DNA of 64,000 bases from Cordylochernes scorpioides. Taxonomy: Eukaryota; Arthropoda; Arachnida; Pseudoscorpiones; Chernetidae. Below, piece after piece: positions 42,852-52,675 of this stretch. Location: positions 105,882,099 through 105,946,098 of the forward strand of contig CP092863.1 in NCBI GenBank assembly GCA_030710605.1, given 5' to 3'. Numbering within the stretch: the stretch's first letter is position 1; every line of letters begins with the position of its first letter. The notes beneath the pieces were generated by a model that saw nothing but the letters and a program-made list of their open reading frames with translations, did no database searches and was not told the DNA's origin. The position numbers were made by a program, and so were the translations under genes.

Positions 42852-45800
42852 GTTACCGCGTCGCCACCATCAACGCGCGAGGGCTCGCCACTCGGAGGAG
42901 GAGCTTTGCCCTTTGTCATCTCCTCAGGCAACATCACGTGGACATCGCGTTTGTCCAGGAGACAAACGCATTTCATCTGGGCAGCGGCCAAGACCTCTGC
43001 CTCGGCTACAGTGCTGTTGTGTTGGCCCATCTCGTAGCCATCTCGGGATCCGGACTCGCCTGCGTCTTCGGACCAGGCGTAGCCGTGCTACATCAACGCA
43101 TCCTGTGGCCGGGCCACATCGCCTTGGCAACCATAGATGTCCGCGGCGAGGAGATGACGGCCATCGCCGTTCATCTGGCGCATGAACCCCGGGAGAGAAA
43201 CCGGCAACTGGAGCTCCTGGCGGCGACAGCGGCACAGGAGGAGGAGGGAGCCTGCTGGATCATCGGCGATTTTAACATCAGGGATCGGGGCCCCTCGTCA
43301 TCATCATCATCGGATGCCCTCGCCGCTCTTCTGGACCTGGCCGCGCTGGTCGACGTGGCCACCCAGTTCGACGCCGCCCACCTGCCCACCAGAGTCGCCA
43401 TGCACGGCGACCAAGTCGAATCGAACCGCCTGGACCGGATCCTCGTCCCTGCTGGAGTCCTGGATCGCGCGTCCATCTACCCGACCAGCCACTACCACCT
43501 CTCGGACCACCGCCTCGTGCTGCTCCAGGTGGGTCCGCCCACCACCGCCGTCTTCTCCCCCACCCAGCCTCGCTTGGCCGCGATGCTCCGCTCGGGCCTT
43601 GCGCTCGAACATCTGGCTGGCTACATCCGGGAGTTGGAGGAAGACACAGCGCGCGATGACGACGACGGGACCTTCTGGGATAGGTGGACCTCCATCAAGG
43701 CGGGGCTGCTGGCGGAGGCCAGATCCCTGCACGACCCGCGCCACGCTGCCAGCGACAGCTACGTCTACAGAGCGAGACGTTACATCGCGGCGCAGCTCGA
43801 GGCCTCCTCCATCTGGGCAGACTACCCATCGCTGCCGGACCTGGCACGCGCCATCCGCCTCCGTCGCCCGGTCAGCGTCATCAGGGACGAGGAGGACAAC
43901 GTCATCGAGGGCCCAGAGCTTCGGCAGAGGGCGTTCGCGACCTTCCAGCCCCGCTTCGCCCGTCCCACCAGCGATCCAGCTGCGAGAGCTGCCTTCATCG
44001 CCAGCAGCGCGCCCACCACCACCACCCGCGAGCTGAGTGAGGAGGACCCGCTCCACCGGCCAGACATCAGCCCCAGCGAGATAGCCCACGCCATCGAGCA
44101 CCTCCCTCGCGGAAAGGCCCCCGGCTGGGACGGCTTGCCGTGCGAGCTCCTCGTCGCCTTCAACGAGGACTTCTTCGCGGAAGCTCTGGCCCGGGTGTTC
44201 GCGGCTTCACGGCTCCGCGGTGCCCTACCTCCGTCGACGCGGCGCAGCTCCATCTGCCTCGTGCCCAAGGCCCGCGGAGGTCGCGGCCTTGATGGCTACA
44301 GGCCTGTCGCGCTGCCCTCGGCCGACTACAGGGTCCTGGCCGCCATCCTTCACCGGCGCCTCAAGCCCCACCTGCGGACCCTTGTGCCGGAATGCCAGAC
44401 CTACGCCGTCCCCGGGAGGTCCCCGTCATGGAACATCGCCATGGTGACGGACGCCGTCGAGGAGGCCACCGCCCTGGGCTCGCCGCTGGCCGTCATGGGC
44501 GTAGACCTGGAGTCCGCCTTTGACTCACTAGACCGCGGCTTCTTGGAGTCACTGCTAACGTCCCTCCGCCTCCCGCCAGCCTTCAGGGCCTGGATCAACA
44601 TCCTCTACGCCGGGGCGGACGCCACCATCCGGGCCGGAGGCTTCTACACCACCGCCTTCCCCCTCCTCAACTGCCTAAGACAGGGTTGCGCCGTGAGTGC
44701 CGCACTCTTCAGCATTGCCACGGGGCCGCTGCTACGTCGCCTGGAGTTGACCCTCGGCGTGGGCAATGTCATCGCTTACGCCGACGACATCGTCCTCCTA
44801 TTTCATCGCGACGGGGACTTCGAACGGGTGGCGACCGTCTTCGAAGAATACAAGCAGGCCTCCGGAGTTGGCGTGAACCTCCGGAAGAGCGCTGGCCTCT
44901 GGTGCGGCGCCTGGCGCAACCGCGGCGACTCCCCACTCGGCGCCTCCTGGTCGACCACCTCCATCAGGGTCCTCGGGCTCGACATCGCCCCCAGGAGCAC
45001 CGTCGCCCACCGGGAGCAGCATCTCCTGGCCCTCCTGGAGACTGCGTGCCGCAGATGGACGCCCTTCACCCGCGGCCTCTCCCTCGTCGGACGAGCAAGA
45101 GCGGCGAACACGCTGGTTGTGTCCACGATCCAGCACCACCTGCATGGATACCTCCCATCACCCCCGACCATCGCCAAGCTGCAGGCCCGACTGGCGAGGT
45201 TCGTCTGGGGGCCAGACCACACGGCGTGGCTTCCCGCCAACGTCATGGCGAGGCCAGTTGCCATCGGAGGCCTCGGCCTTCTCGACCTCGCGACCCAACT
45301 CCAGCTCGCCTGCCTCAAGGGGGTACAGGTCGCGCTCCGCGGGGGCAGAAATGCCTTCAGCTGGCTGGTCAGCGGCAACAGCGGGGAAGCCTGGATCCAC
45401 CCTCCACCGTACGGCACCCGTCTCCAGCCCCGCCGTCTCCGGCTGCTGAAGCTGTGGGAGGAGGCCTCCAACATCCTGGGCCTCAACCATCGGGGGTCCC
45501 CACGGCTCAGCTACTGGACCTCAACATCATCGGCGGCTGCCGGTTCCTCCGCCCTCCCGACCTCCTGGCCCCCGCCCGTTGGAGCGGAGCCCGAGTCCGG
45601 GACCTCATCGAGGAGGAACACCTCATCGCCCGCCCTACGCGCTCGGCCCTGGCTGACGCCGCGGCCCTGGGCGCCTTCTGTCGGAGGCTGACCTCCGAGA
45701 ACGCCGTGGGCTTCGGGGCGGAGTCTGCACCCTCATCTAGCTCTTTAGCTGCGGCCGTGGTGCTGCGGGGGACGGCTACGCCGTTCCTCAACGGTCTCAC

Positions 45801-46317
45801 GACCCGCTCGGCCCGACGGGCCCTGGATCGTCCGCGCCTCGCCGCCACGCCCATCTCCAGATTCCTGGCGAGATGGACGCCCACCATCAATCCACCATCC
45901 AGGATCGACTGGGCCTCGCTGCGGCGCTGCACCTACTCGGGCCACGAGGCCGACGCGGCCCTCAAGTTGGCCCTCCACGCCCTGCCCCATCCGGCCCATC
46001 CTGCCTCGGTCGGCCCCTCCTGTCCTGCCTGCGGGTCCATCGACCGCTCCCTCGGCCACCGTTACTGGTGCTGCCGTTCCATCAGGCCTCTCATCAGAGA
46101 GACCTTCAACATCATAGGGAGGCCCCCTGACCTGCAGGCTTGGATCTTCGGCGGGTCCGGCCTTGAGGACGACGCCCTTTCCATCTTGGCGTCGGCAAAG
46201 TTGCGAATTTATCGCTACTTTGTACAGGTTGGGCTCGGAGAAGCGTTGGAGGACCCGCTCATCGCCTGGTCCAGGACCCTCCAGCGCCGAGGTCTCCTAC
46301 CTTTGTCCCTCTTGTAA
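42848..46317 (+). pseudogene. Unit 6 ORF2: APE endonuclease-RT-CCHC, one frameshift
   Basis: ATG 42848 overlaps the ORF1 stop as ATGA. Endonuclease motifs: INARG, VQETN, IGDFNIRD, LDRILVP, LSDHRLVLL (residues about 8-225). RT: VPKARGG, VMGVDLESAFDSLDRG (motif A), CLRQGCAVSAALFSIA (motif B), AYADDIVLLF (motif C). The C-terminal knuckle is CPACGSIDRSLGHRYWCC (C-x2-C-x8-H-x4-C). The frame opened at 42848 ends at 45691. A one-base deletion near 45490-45500 shifts the last ~275 codons to the frame ending 46317. ORF2 proteins nick target DNA and copy element RNA onto it. All catalytic motifs are present before the frameshift. Confidence 0.87.
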
Positions 46318-46505
46318 ATTTGTATTATATATGAATATATTTTTTCTTTATGTATATATTTTCTTCTCTCTCTCTCTCTCTTTGATATGTAATATTGTCT
46401 AGATGACAATAAATATTTTTTAATTGTCAAAATTGTCACACACACTCGAGCGAGCGGCCGCGCTTTTGCGAGCTCCGCCGTTTTTCGCCTCTGGCGTGAG
46501 TGTAG

Positions 46506-48191
46506 ATGTCTGTTGACATGCCAAATTTGGTATGGGCGAATAGCCCAGGATCGGCTGACTCAGTGCCTGAAAGGCCCAGCCTTGTATCCCAATCTGGTGA
46601 AGAGAAATCACCGAAAAACAGCCTACAGAAGAAAACTTCTGAAGAAAATTCTGCAAATCAAAAACATGCAAATTCGCCGGCAGGCGACGTGCATGTAAAT
46701 CCGGCCGCCGCGCGTGACGTCACCGCGCCGCCGACTGCTGCTTTGAACAGCGCTAAAACAGCCAGCCCGGCCTCGCTCAACTGGGCCGACAGCGAGATGG
46801 TAGAGGTGGACAACAACGAGGGCTTCATCCTCGTGAAGAACAAGAAGAGGCGCCTCACTTCAACGCCGGAGCACGCCGCTGGGCAGCCTGGCAGGCCTGC
46901 TAAGAAGCCCAGCCCCCAGCAGCGTAAGCGGCCAACAGGGCCGAGAGCAGTGCCGCCTCAGGAGATCAAGGCGACACGCGCCAACATCGCCGACGCCAGG
47001 GCGAGGCAGGCCACAACCAACCACGAAAATTACATCTTCGTGGAGCTGTGCCCTGACATCCCGGACTACTCCTACCTCCGGGCAATCGGCGACCTGGTCG
47101 GAGGGCCCAAAAACATCACCCACTTTGGCAGGATGAACGGCCACCACATCGTGGGCCTCGCGAGCAGGAACCTTGCGAGCCGTTTGGTGGAGGAGGGCCT
47201 GAACATCGAGGGAACACTTCTCAAGGTCTTCCCCTTCCGCAAGAGGGCCGAGAGGATAATCGTGGCCAATCTCCCCGGCTTTGTAGAGGACGCCACCATC
47301 GTGCAGGCTCTGCGCAAATACGGAGACATCACCTCCATCGCCCCCATCATGATCAAAATGGGGGAGTTCGCCTTCAGCGACGGCCGCCGGGAGGCGTTTA
47401 TCCTGCTCCACGAGGGCGTAAGGCTGGAGACCCTGCCCGCCCGACTGACCATCCAGTCCAAGGGAGACACCCTATCTGCCTTCCTCTCCTTCTGAATTAA
47501 ATGTTCCAAATGCGGAAGGCAGGGCCACCGCAGAGCTAGCTGCCCATCGCTCGCCAGGCGGAACTTCGACGCCCCAAAGCGTGTGGACTCCCCTGCCCAG
47601 ATTCAGGCTTCTTCTCCTTCTCCCACCGTGCCTGGGCGAACTGGTCCACCAACACCCGTATCCTCTCCACCAGCGCCTCCAGCTCCATCAGAGAAGGCAC
47701 CTAATAACGCCCCAGTGACGCCCGCTGCTGCTCCGGGTGCCCCAGCGCTCCATCCTGCGCGACCTCCCCTGCCGCCTGGAGAGGCGCCGAGTTCTACCTG
47801 CTCGGCCTCCAACCCGCCCACCACACCAGCCCTGCCTTCACCGACGCCCGTCGAGCCAATGGAGGTGGCACAGCTCGAGGAGGAAGGCACGGGCTCCACC
47901 CAGGAAGGAAGGAATAAAATCAGGAAAGAGCTAGATGCCTGCCTGCGGCCGGCCCCCTCCACAATCTTTGACAAAACCAACCAAGAGGGTCTCGAAAAGG
48001 AGAGGGTTTGTAGCCTCCTCGTCTCCACACCGCTCCTCAAAAAGCAACTCCCTGACCTTACACCCGCCCAGAGGACTGCTTTGTACGAGCTGGTCGAAGC
48101 CCTCTTACGTAGGAGGCTCGACTCCAGCGGCTCCATCTACAAACGCCTTCGTCAGGCCCTGCCCTTCCTCCATCAACGGACATCATCATAG
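46506..48191 (+). pseudogene. Unit 7 ORF1, single nonsense codon
   Basis: ATG 46506. The frame stops at TGA 47493-47495 after 329 codons, directly before the CCHC knuckle, where unit 6 has GGA. The same frame is then open to TAG 48189-48191, giving about 561 residues if read through. It has the central domain as in unit 6 (IIVANLPGFVEDAT ... DGRREAFILLHEG), the knuckle (CSKCGRQGHRRASC), a Pro-rich linker, and a C-terminal helical segment (LTPAQRTALYELVEALLRRR). Confidence 0.85.
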
Positions 48192-51100
48192 GCTTCATCA
48201 TCGCCTCCATTAACGCGCGCGGGCTCGCTATTAGGAACAAGAGCCTAAGCCTTTGTCATCTCCTGAGACAACACCGCGTGGACATTGCGCTAGTGCAAGA
48301 AACTAACACCCACCACCTCGACGGCGCCCAAGACCTCTGGCTCGGCTACGGTGCTATTACTGCTCCACCCGACGCAATATCGGGTTCGGGCCTCGCCTGC
48401 ATCTACGCGCCGGGCATCACCGTCTCGCGACACCGCATCCTGTGGCCGGGCCACATCGTCTTGGCCGCCTTCAATGTCCACGGCCAGGAGATGACCGTCA
48501 TAAATGTCCACCTCTCGCACGACCAGCGCGAGCGCATCGAGCAACTCCGCGTCATCGAGGCAGCCGCCGTTGAAGAAGAGGAGGAAGCCTGGGTCCTCGG
48601 GGACTTTAATATCAGGGACGACAGGAACCGCGACTCTATCTCCATGGCGGCCCTCGGAGCTCTTTGCGAGTCCGCCGCGCTTCTGGATGCCGCCCCCGAG
48701 TTTGACGCCGCCCACCTTCCCACCAGAGTCGCTGCACATGGCGACTTGATCGAGAGCAGTCGCCTCGACAGGATCCTCGCTCCGGCGCGCTTTCTGGAGG
48801 TCTCAACATCATATGCGATTGCTCCTTTCCACCTCTCCGATCATCGCATGGTGCTGCTCCGAGTGGGCCCTCCAGCCGCCCCCTCCCAACCTCGCGTGGC
48901 TGCTACGCTCCGCTCCGGGCTAGCCCAGGAGCACATGAACAACTACCTGGTGGACATCGCGGAGGAAATATCCATGCTCGATGCGCCTCAACTGTGGGAC
49001 CGCTGGACACTAATCAAGGCCGGCATCCTCGCGGAGGCCCGCTCGCTCCACGATCCTCGCCACCACGATCGCGACGACAGCTACATCGGCAGGGCCCAAC
49101 GCTACATCAGGGTACAGCTTGAAGCCTCGTCGACGAACGCGGATTACCCATCTCTCCCGAACCTCGCGCGCCTCACGCGCCACCGCCGCCCAGCTGTCAC
49201 CACCATCAGGGACGAGAACGGCGAGGTCATCGAGGGCCCCGTTTTGCGGCGAAAGGCCCTGGACATCTTCCGGCCTCGCTTCGCCCGCCCGAGCTGCGAC
49301 CCGGCGGAGTACGCGGCCTTCATCGGAGCTACGACCACCACTCCTATCGAACTAGAAGAAGAGGATCCACTCCACCGGGCTGAGGTCTCCGAGGCTGAGG
49401 TAGCCGCTGCGATCCGCCGCCTCCCTCGCGGAAGAGCCCCCGGCTGGGACGGTCTGCCCTGCGAGGTCCTCAGCACCTTCGAGGAATTCTTCGCGGTCGC
49501 CCTGCGACGTGTGCTCGCCGAGTCTCAGCTCCGCGGTGCCCTGCCTCCATCGATGCGCCGGAGCGAGATCTGCCTGGTCCCCAAGGCCCGCGGCGGCGAT
49601 CGCGGTCTGGACGGCTACAGACCGATCTCCCTGCCTTCGGCCGACTACAGGGTAATCGGATCGATCCTGCTGGGCCGCCTCAGGCCCCACCTGCCAACTC
49701 TGGTGCCGGAGTGCCAGACGTACGCCGTCCCCGGAAGGTCCCCCTCCTGGAACATCGCGCGGGTCACAGACGCCGTCGAGGAGGCTACTGCCCGAGGCAC
49801 GCCGCTGGCCGCGGTCTCCGTGGATCTGCAGTCCGCCTTCGACTCCCTGGACCGCGGGTATCTAACATCCCTCCTGGTGTCCCACCTGCGCCTCCCACCG
49901 GCCTTCGTGGGATGGATCCTTCTACTCTACGCCGGGGCGGACGCCACAATAAGGGTCGGGGGCTTCCAGACCGTCGCCTTCAAACTACTCAACGGCGTGA
50001 GACAGGGCTGCGCTCTGAGCGCGGCGCTCTTCAGTATCGCGACGGGACCTCTGCTGCGTCGCCTGGAGACGATCCTCGGCGTGGGCAACCTCATCGCCTA
50101 CGCCGACGACATCGTGCTCCTGATACACCGCGACGAGCAGTTCGCGAGGGCCGCCGCCATCTTCGAATCATTCCATCGAGCCTCGGGGATCGCGGTCAAC
50201 TACTCGAAGAGCGCGGGCCTCTGGTGCGGCGCCTGGCGCGATCGCGGCGACTCCCCCCTCGGCGGTGCCTCCTGGTCGAACTCCTCGATCCAGGTCCTGG
50301 GGACCAGAATAGCAACCAGGAGCTCCGTAGTCCAGCGGGAGCAACATCTTCTGGCCCTCCTGGAGTCCGCCTGCAGAAGAACGACGCCCTTCACCCGAGG
50401 CCTCTCCCTTGTCGGGCGAGCCAGAGCAGCCAACTCTCTGGTCCTCTCCACCATTCAGCACCACCTCCACGCCTACCTGCCGGAGGCCTCCATCATCTCT
50501 AAGCTGCAGGCCCGCGTGGCCCGTTTCATCTGGGGGCCCGACCACACGGCGTGGCTCGCCTCCGGCATCTTAGCGAGGCCCGTTGTCACCGGGGGCCTCG
50601 GCCTAATAGACATAGGCACCCAACTCCATCTCGCCTGTCTAAAAGGTGTCCAGGTCGCGCTTCGAGGGGGGAGAAACGGCTTCTCCTGGCTGGTGACTAG
50701 CGAGGCCTGGCTCAGACCTCCACCAGACGGCACCACACTCCAGCCCCGGCGTCTCCGGCTGCTGAAACTATGGGAGGAGACCTCCGGCGTCCTGTCCCTC
50801 GACCATCGGGCGGCACCCACGACCCAGCTGCTGGACCTCCCTATCATCGGCGGCTTCCGGTTCCTCCGCCCACCGAATCTCCTGGCTCCCTCGCGCTGGG
50901 TCGGCGCACGAGTCCGGGACCTGGGGGACGACGACCACCATACCATCGTAACACCCCACCCAACGCGCTCCGCCCTCGCCGACGCTGCTGCCCTCGCCGC
51001 CTTCTGCCGGAGGATCGTGGCGGAGAACATCCAGGCGAGCTACCGGGTTCCCAGCCTGGCCGAGGCCGTTGTCCTGCGCGGAACGACAAAGCCTCTCGCC

Positions 51101-51577
51101 CGCATCACCACCCGCTCGGCCCGTCGCGCCCTGGATCGCCCGCGCCTTGCGGCCCTGCCCATCCACCGGCTCCTAGCAAGATGGACACCCACCGTTGACG
51201 TGCCTCCCAGGGTGGATTGGACCTCCCTCCGACGCGGCGCCCTCTCGGGGCACAACGCCGACGTCGCCCTGCGGCTGGCCCTTCATGCCTTGCCTCATCC
51301 AGACCAACCAGCATCTGCCGGTCCCTCATGCCCTGCCTGCGGCTCCAGCGATGGCTCCCTGGGCCACCGATACTGGGGGTGCAGAACCATCAGACCCCTC
51401 ATCCTGGAAGCCTTCAACATCATTGGCAGACCCCCTGACCTCCAGGCGTGGATATTCGGGACCGGCCTCGAGCAAGACGACATCTCCATCCTCTCGGTTG
51501 GCCTTCTTGGCAGCGCCGAGGACCCCGTCATCGCCTGGCACAGGACTCTCGCCCGCTGGGGAAGACTCCTTGGCTGA
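48188..51577 (+). CDS. Unit 7 ORF2: APE endonuclease-RT-CCHC, uninterrupted 1,129 codons
   Basis: The frame is open from the ORF1 stop overlap to TGA 51575-51577. The codon matching unit 6's ATG is ATA (48188-48190, within ATAG), and the first in-frame ATG is at 48491, inside the endonuclease. So it either starts at a non-ATG codon, is made by reinitiation, or is start-defective. Endonuclease: VQETN, LGDFNIRD, LDRILAP, LSDHRMVLL. RT: VSVDLQSAFDSLDRG, GVRQGCALSAALFSIA, AYADDIVLL. C-terminal CCHC: CPACGSSDGSLGHRYWGC. No frameshift or internal stop is seen, which makes this the best-preserved RT in the window and a plausible donor for the ORF1-only units. Confidence 0.85.
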   Translation: MGFIIASINARGLAIRNKSLSLCHLLRQHRVDIALVQETNTHHLDGAQDLWLGYGAITAPPDAISGSGLACIYAPGITVSRHRILWPGHIVLAAFNVHGQEMTVINVHLSHDQRERIEQLRVIEAAAVEEEEEAWVLGDFNIRDDRNRDSISMAALGALCESAALLDAAPEFDAAHLPTRVAAHGDLIESSRLDRILAPARFLEVSTSYAIAPFHLSDHRMVLLRVGPPAAPSQPRVAATLRSGLAQEHMNNYLVDIAEEISMLDAPQLWDRWTLIKAGILAEARSLHDPRHHDRDDSYIGRAQRYIRVQLEASSTNADYPSLPNLARLTRHRRPAVTTIRDENGEVIEGPVLRRKALDIFRPRFARPSCDPAEYAAFIGATTTTPIELEEEDPLHRAEVSEAEVAAAIRRLPRGRAPGWDGLPCEVLSTFEEFFAVALRRVLAESQLRGALPPSMRRSEICLVPKARGGDRGLDGYRPISLPSADYRVIGSILLGRLRPHLPTLVPECQTYAVPGRSPSWNIARVTDAVEEATARGTPLAAVSVDLQSAFDSLDRGYLTSLLVSHLRLPPAFVGWILLLYAGADATIRVGGFQTVAFKLLNGVRQGCALSAALFSIATGPLLRRLETILGVGNLIAYADDIVLLIHRDEQFARAAAIFESFHRASGIAVNYSKSAGLWCGAWRDRGDSPLGGASWSNSSIQVLGTRIATRSSVVQREQHLLALLESACRRTTPFTRGLSLVGRARAANSLVLSTIQHHLHAYLPEASIISKLQARVARFIWGPDHTAWLASGILARPVVTGGLGLIDIGTQLHLACLKGVQVALRGGRNGFSWLVTSEAWLRPPPDGTTLQPRRLRLLKLWEETSGVLSLDHRAAPTTQLLDLPIIGGFRFLRPPNLLAPSRWVGARVRDLGDDDHHTIVTPHPTRSALADAAALAAFCRRIVAENIQASYRVPSLAEAVVLRGTTKPLARITTRSARRALDRPRLAALPIHRLLARWTPTVDVPPRVDWTSLRRGALSGHNADVALRLALHALPHPDQPASAGPSCPACGSSDGSLGHRYWGCRTIRPLILEAFNIIGRPPDLQAWIFGTGLEQDDISILSVGLLGSAEDPVIAWHRTLARWGRLLG

Positions 51578-51674
51578 ATTGTTTATATTTTATCTGTTTA
51601 TATGTCCTTTTTAATCTTGCAAAAGTTGACTAAGGTCAATAAATGCTTTTCAATTGTCAAAAAAAAAAAATTGT

Positions 51675-51676
<2 letters not shown>

Positions 51677-51708
<32 letters not shown>

Positions 51709-51711
51709 ATG
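51677..51711. repeat. (AC)n followed by (TA)n
   Basis: Microsatellite at the 3' edge of the LINE array, likely part of the target site. Confidence 0.9.
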
Positions 51712-51743
51712 TTAAAAATCAAGAAAAAATAGTCAGGTGTTGA

Positions 51744-52050
51744 TATTAAAAACAGAATTGGCATTTTCTGACTGCTCTAATGAGCATTTTAGATGGCAAA
51801 GCGCCATCTAGTGGAAGCTTCTGGGACCAAACCTTTGGTCATAGAGGTACAATCTGAACCACGCTGACGAGGGCCAACAGCCCGAAACGCGTACGTGGTT
51901 GACTTTCTTGATTTATCAAGAAATTGGGTTGGCCAAATATCTTTGGAACAAGCTAAATCGACGTTTAGTTGATTTTTGTTCCACTAGATGGCGCTCTGCC
52001 ATCTAGAATGCTGATATGAACTGTCAGGAATGCCAATTTTCTTTTTAATA
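51744..52050 (+). mobile_element. Short TIR element carrying a hammerhead ribozyme (element H1)
   Basis: Imperfect terminal inverted repeats of about 71 bp (51744-51815 and 51980-52050; shared blocks AATTGGCATTTTCTG/CAGGAATGCCAATT and CTAGATGGCGC) enclose about 165 bp with one hammerhead motif. No ORF is present. Both sides are TA-rich. I do not recognise a named family; a relation to Penelope-like elements is inferred because those often carry type I hammerheads. Confidence 0.75.
51857..51900 (+). ncRNA. Type I hammerhead ribozyme (H1)
   Basis: Stem I AACCACG (51857-51863) pairs perfectly with CGTGGTT (51894-51900). Core CTGACGA is at 51864-51870. Stem II GGGC/GCCC with CAACA loop is at 51871-51883. 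GAAA is at 51884-51887. A very short palindromic stem III (CGCG) is closed by the A-U pair. The cleavage triplet is GTA, ending at 51893. All conserved hammerhead residues are present. The tiny stem III suggests activity as a dimer, as reported for hammerheads in retroelements. Confidence 0.88.
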
Positions 52051-52062
52051 TCTATATATATA

Positions 52063-52651
52063 TGTAGTATATTTTGAGTAATATAGTTCACAGCCTTATT
52101 CTAATATTTGTTATAACCCCATATCTGTATATAAAAATATGTACTGAATAATAGAAGTGACAAATAAAACAAAAAGAGGTAAAGGTAGATCAGACGACGC
52201 CATAGTCCAGACGACAAAGACCAGACGAACACGTGTTTATGATAATGAGTTCGATTACCCCGTCAACAGGTGGCCAGACGTAATAATTAATCAACGCTTG
52301 ACAGGTGGCGTGTTTTCTGGGGGCCAATCAAAACGCGCCACCACATGCCAGAGTCTGAGTATATAAGGAGCCCAGAAATGGGACAAAAGAGAGTTGAGTT
52401 GAGTAGTTGTTTCAGTAGTTGTTTCAGAGCGACGCTGTTATACGGTCAGTCAGACTTCTCACCACTATCCGCGATGTAGACTTAGGGCATCCGTGACGTC
52501 CATGGTCCGACTACCTTCGTCCGTGGTCTACCTCTACTTCTTGGAGTTTACCATCTAGACCTGCCTTTGTCTCTTGCTGTCCCAGTGCGGGAATCCCATC
52601 ACTCACCCACTACCACGACTGCCCAGCACATTCCACCTCGGGATTACTACA
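52063..52651 (+). repeat. 5' LTR of large non-coding LTR element (589 bp)
   Basis: TGTAGTATATTTTG ... GATTACTACA, identical in length to 56437-57025 and differing at about three positions by eye, so the insertion is recent. TATATAA at 52360-52366 is the probable promoter. The flanking TATA (52059-52062 and 57026-57029) is a possible 4-bp target duplication in a (TA)n tract. Confidence 0.92.
52360..52366 (+). promoter_or_regulatory. TATA box of the 589-bp LTR
   Basis: GAGTATATAAGGAGC; the same box is in the 3' LTR at about 56734. Confidence 0.6.
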
Positions 52652-52675
52652 GAACCCGTTAAAGTCGACAGGATG
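52652..52675 (+). other. Primer-binding / leader motif
   Basis: GAACCCGTTAAAGTCGACAGG follows the LTR end. AGTCGACAGGAT also follows the LTRs at 4.9 kb (minus strand) and 30.7 kb, with AGTCAACAGGAT at 6.57 kb. It resembles the complement of tRNA-Ser 3' sequences of the type AGTCGGCAGGATTCG but lacks the initial TGG, so the primer is uncertain. Confidence 0.4.

Larger units (their letters stand above)
41132..46445 (+). mobile_element. LINE array unit 6 (ORF1+ORF2, R1/Waldo-like)
   Basis: A 5.3-kb element starting TCGAGCGTGCGGCCGCG, homologous to the 5' end of units 1-5. Its 3' UTR (TTTGATATGTAATATTGTC, TAGATGACAATAAATA) is homologous to theirs. It is preceded and followed by (AC)n. Element order is ORF1 (CCHC), APE endonuclease, RT, CCHC. 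Family knowledge: R1-clade LINEs such as Waldo and Mino insert in AC-type microsatellites; assignment to that clade is inferred from architecture and target. Confidence 0.8.
46446..51676 (+). mobile_element. LINE array unit 7 (ORF1+ORF2, R1/Waldo-like)
   Basis: A 5.2-kb element from TCGAGCGAGCGGCCGCG to TTTTCAATTGTC, A-run, ATTGTCA. It is followed by (AC)n then (TA)n. Its ORF2 is about as long as that of unit 6 but clearly diverged, and the 3' UTR also differs from unit 6, so this is another family member and not a duplicate. Confidence 0.82.

Noticed and set aside
31483-47509. Many long minus-strand and alternate-frame ORFs across the GC-rich LINE array (for example 43307-44101, 42848-43235 region, 36106-36726)
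   Set aside because: They mirror the ORF1/ORF2 coding frames, show Gly/Pro/Arg-rich shadow composition and no domains, and repeat with every unit.
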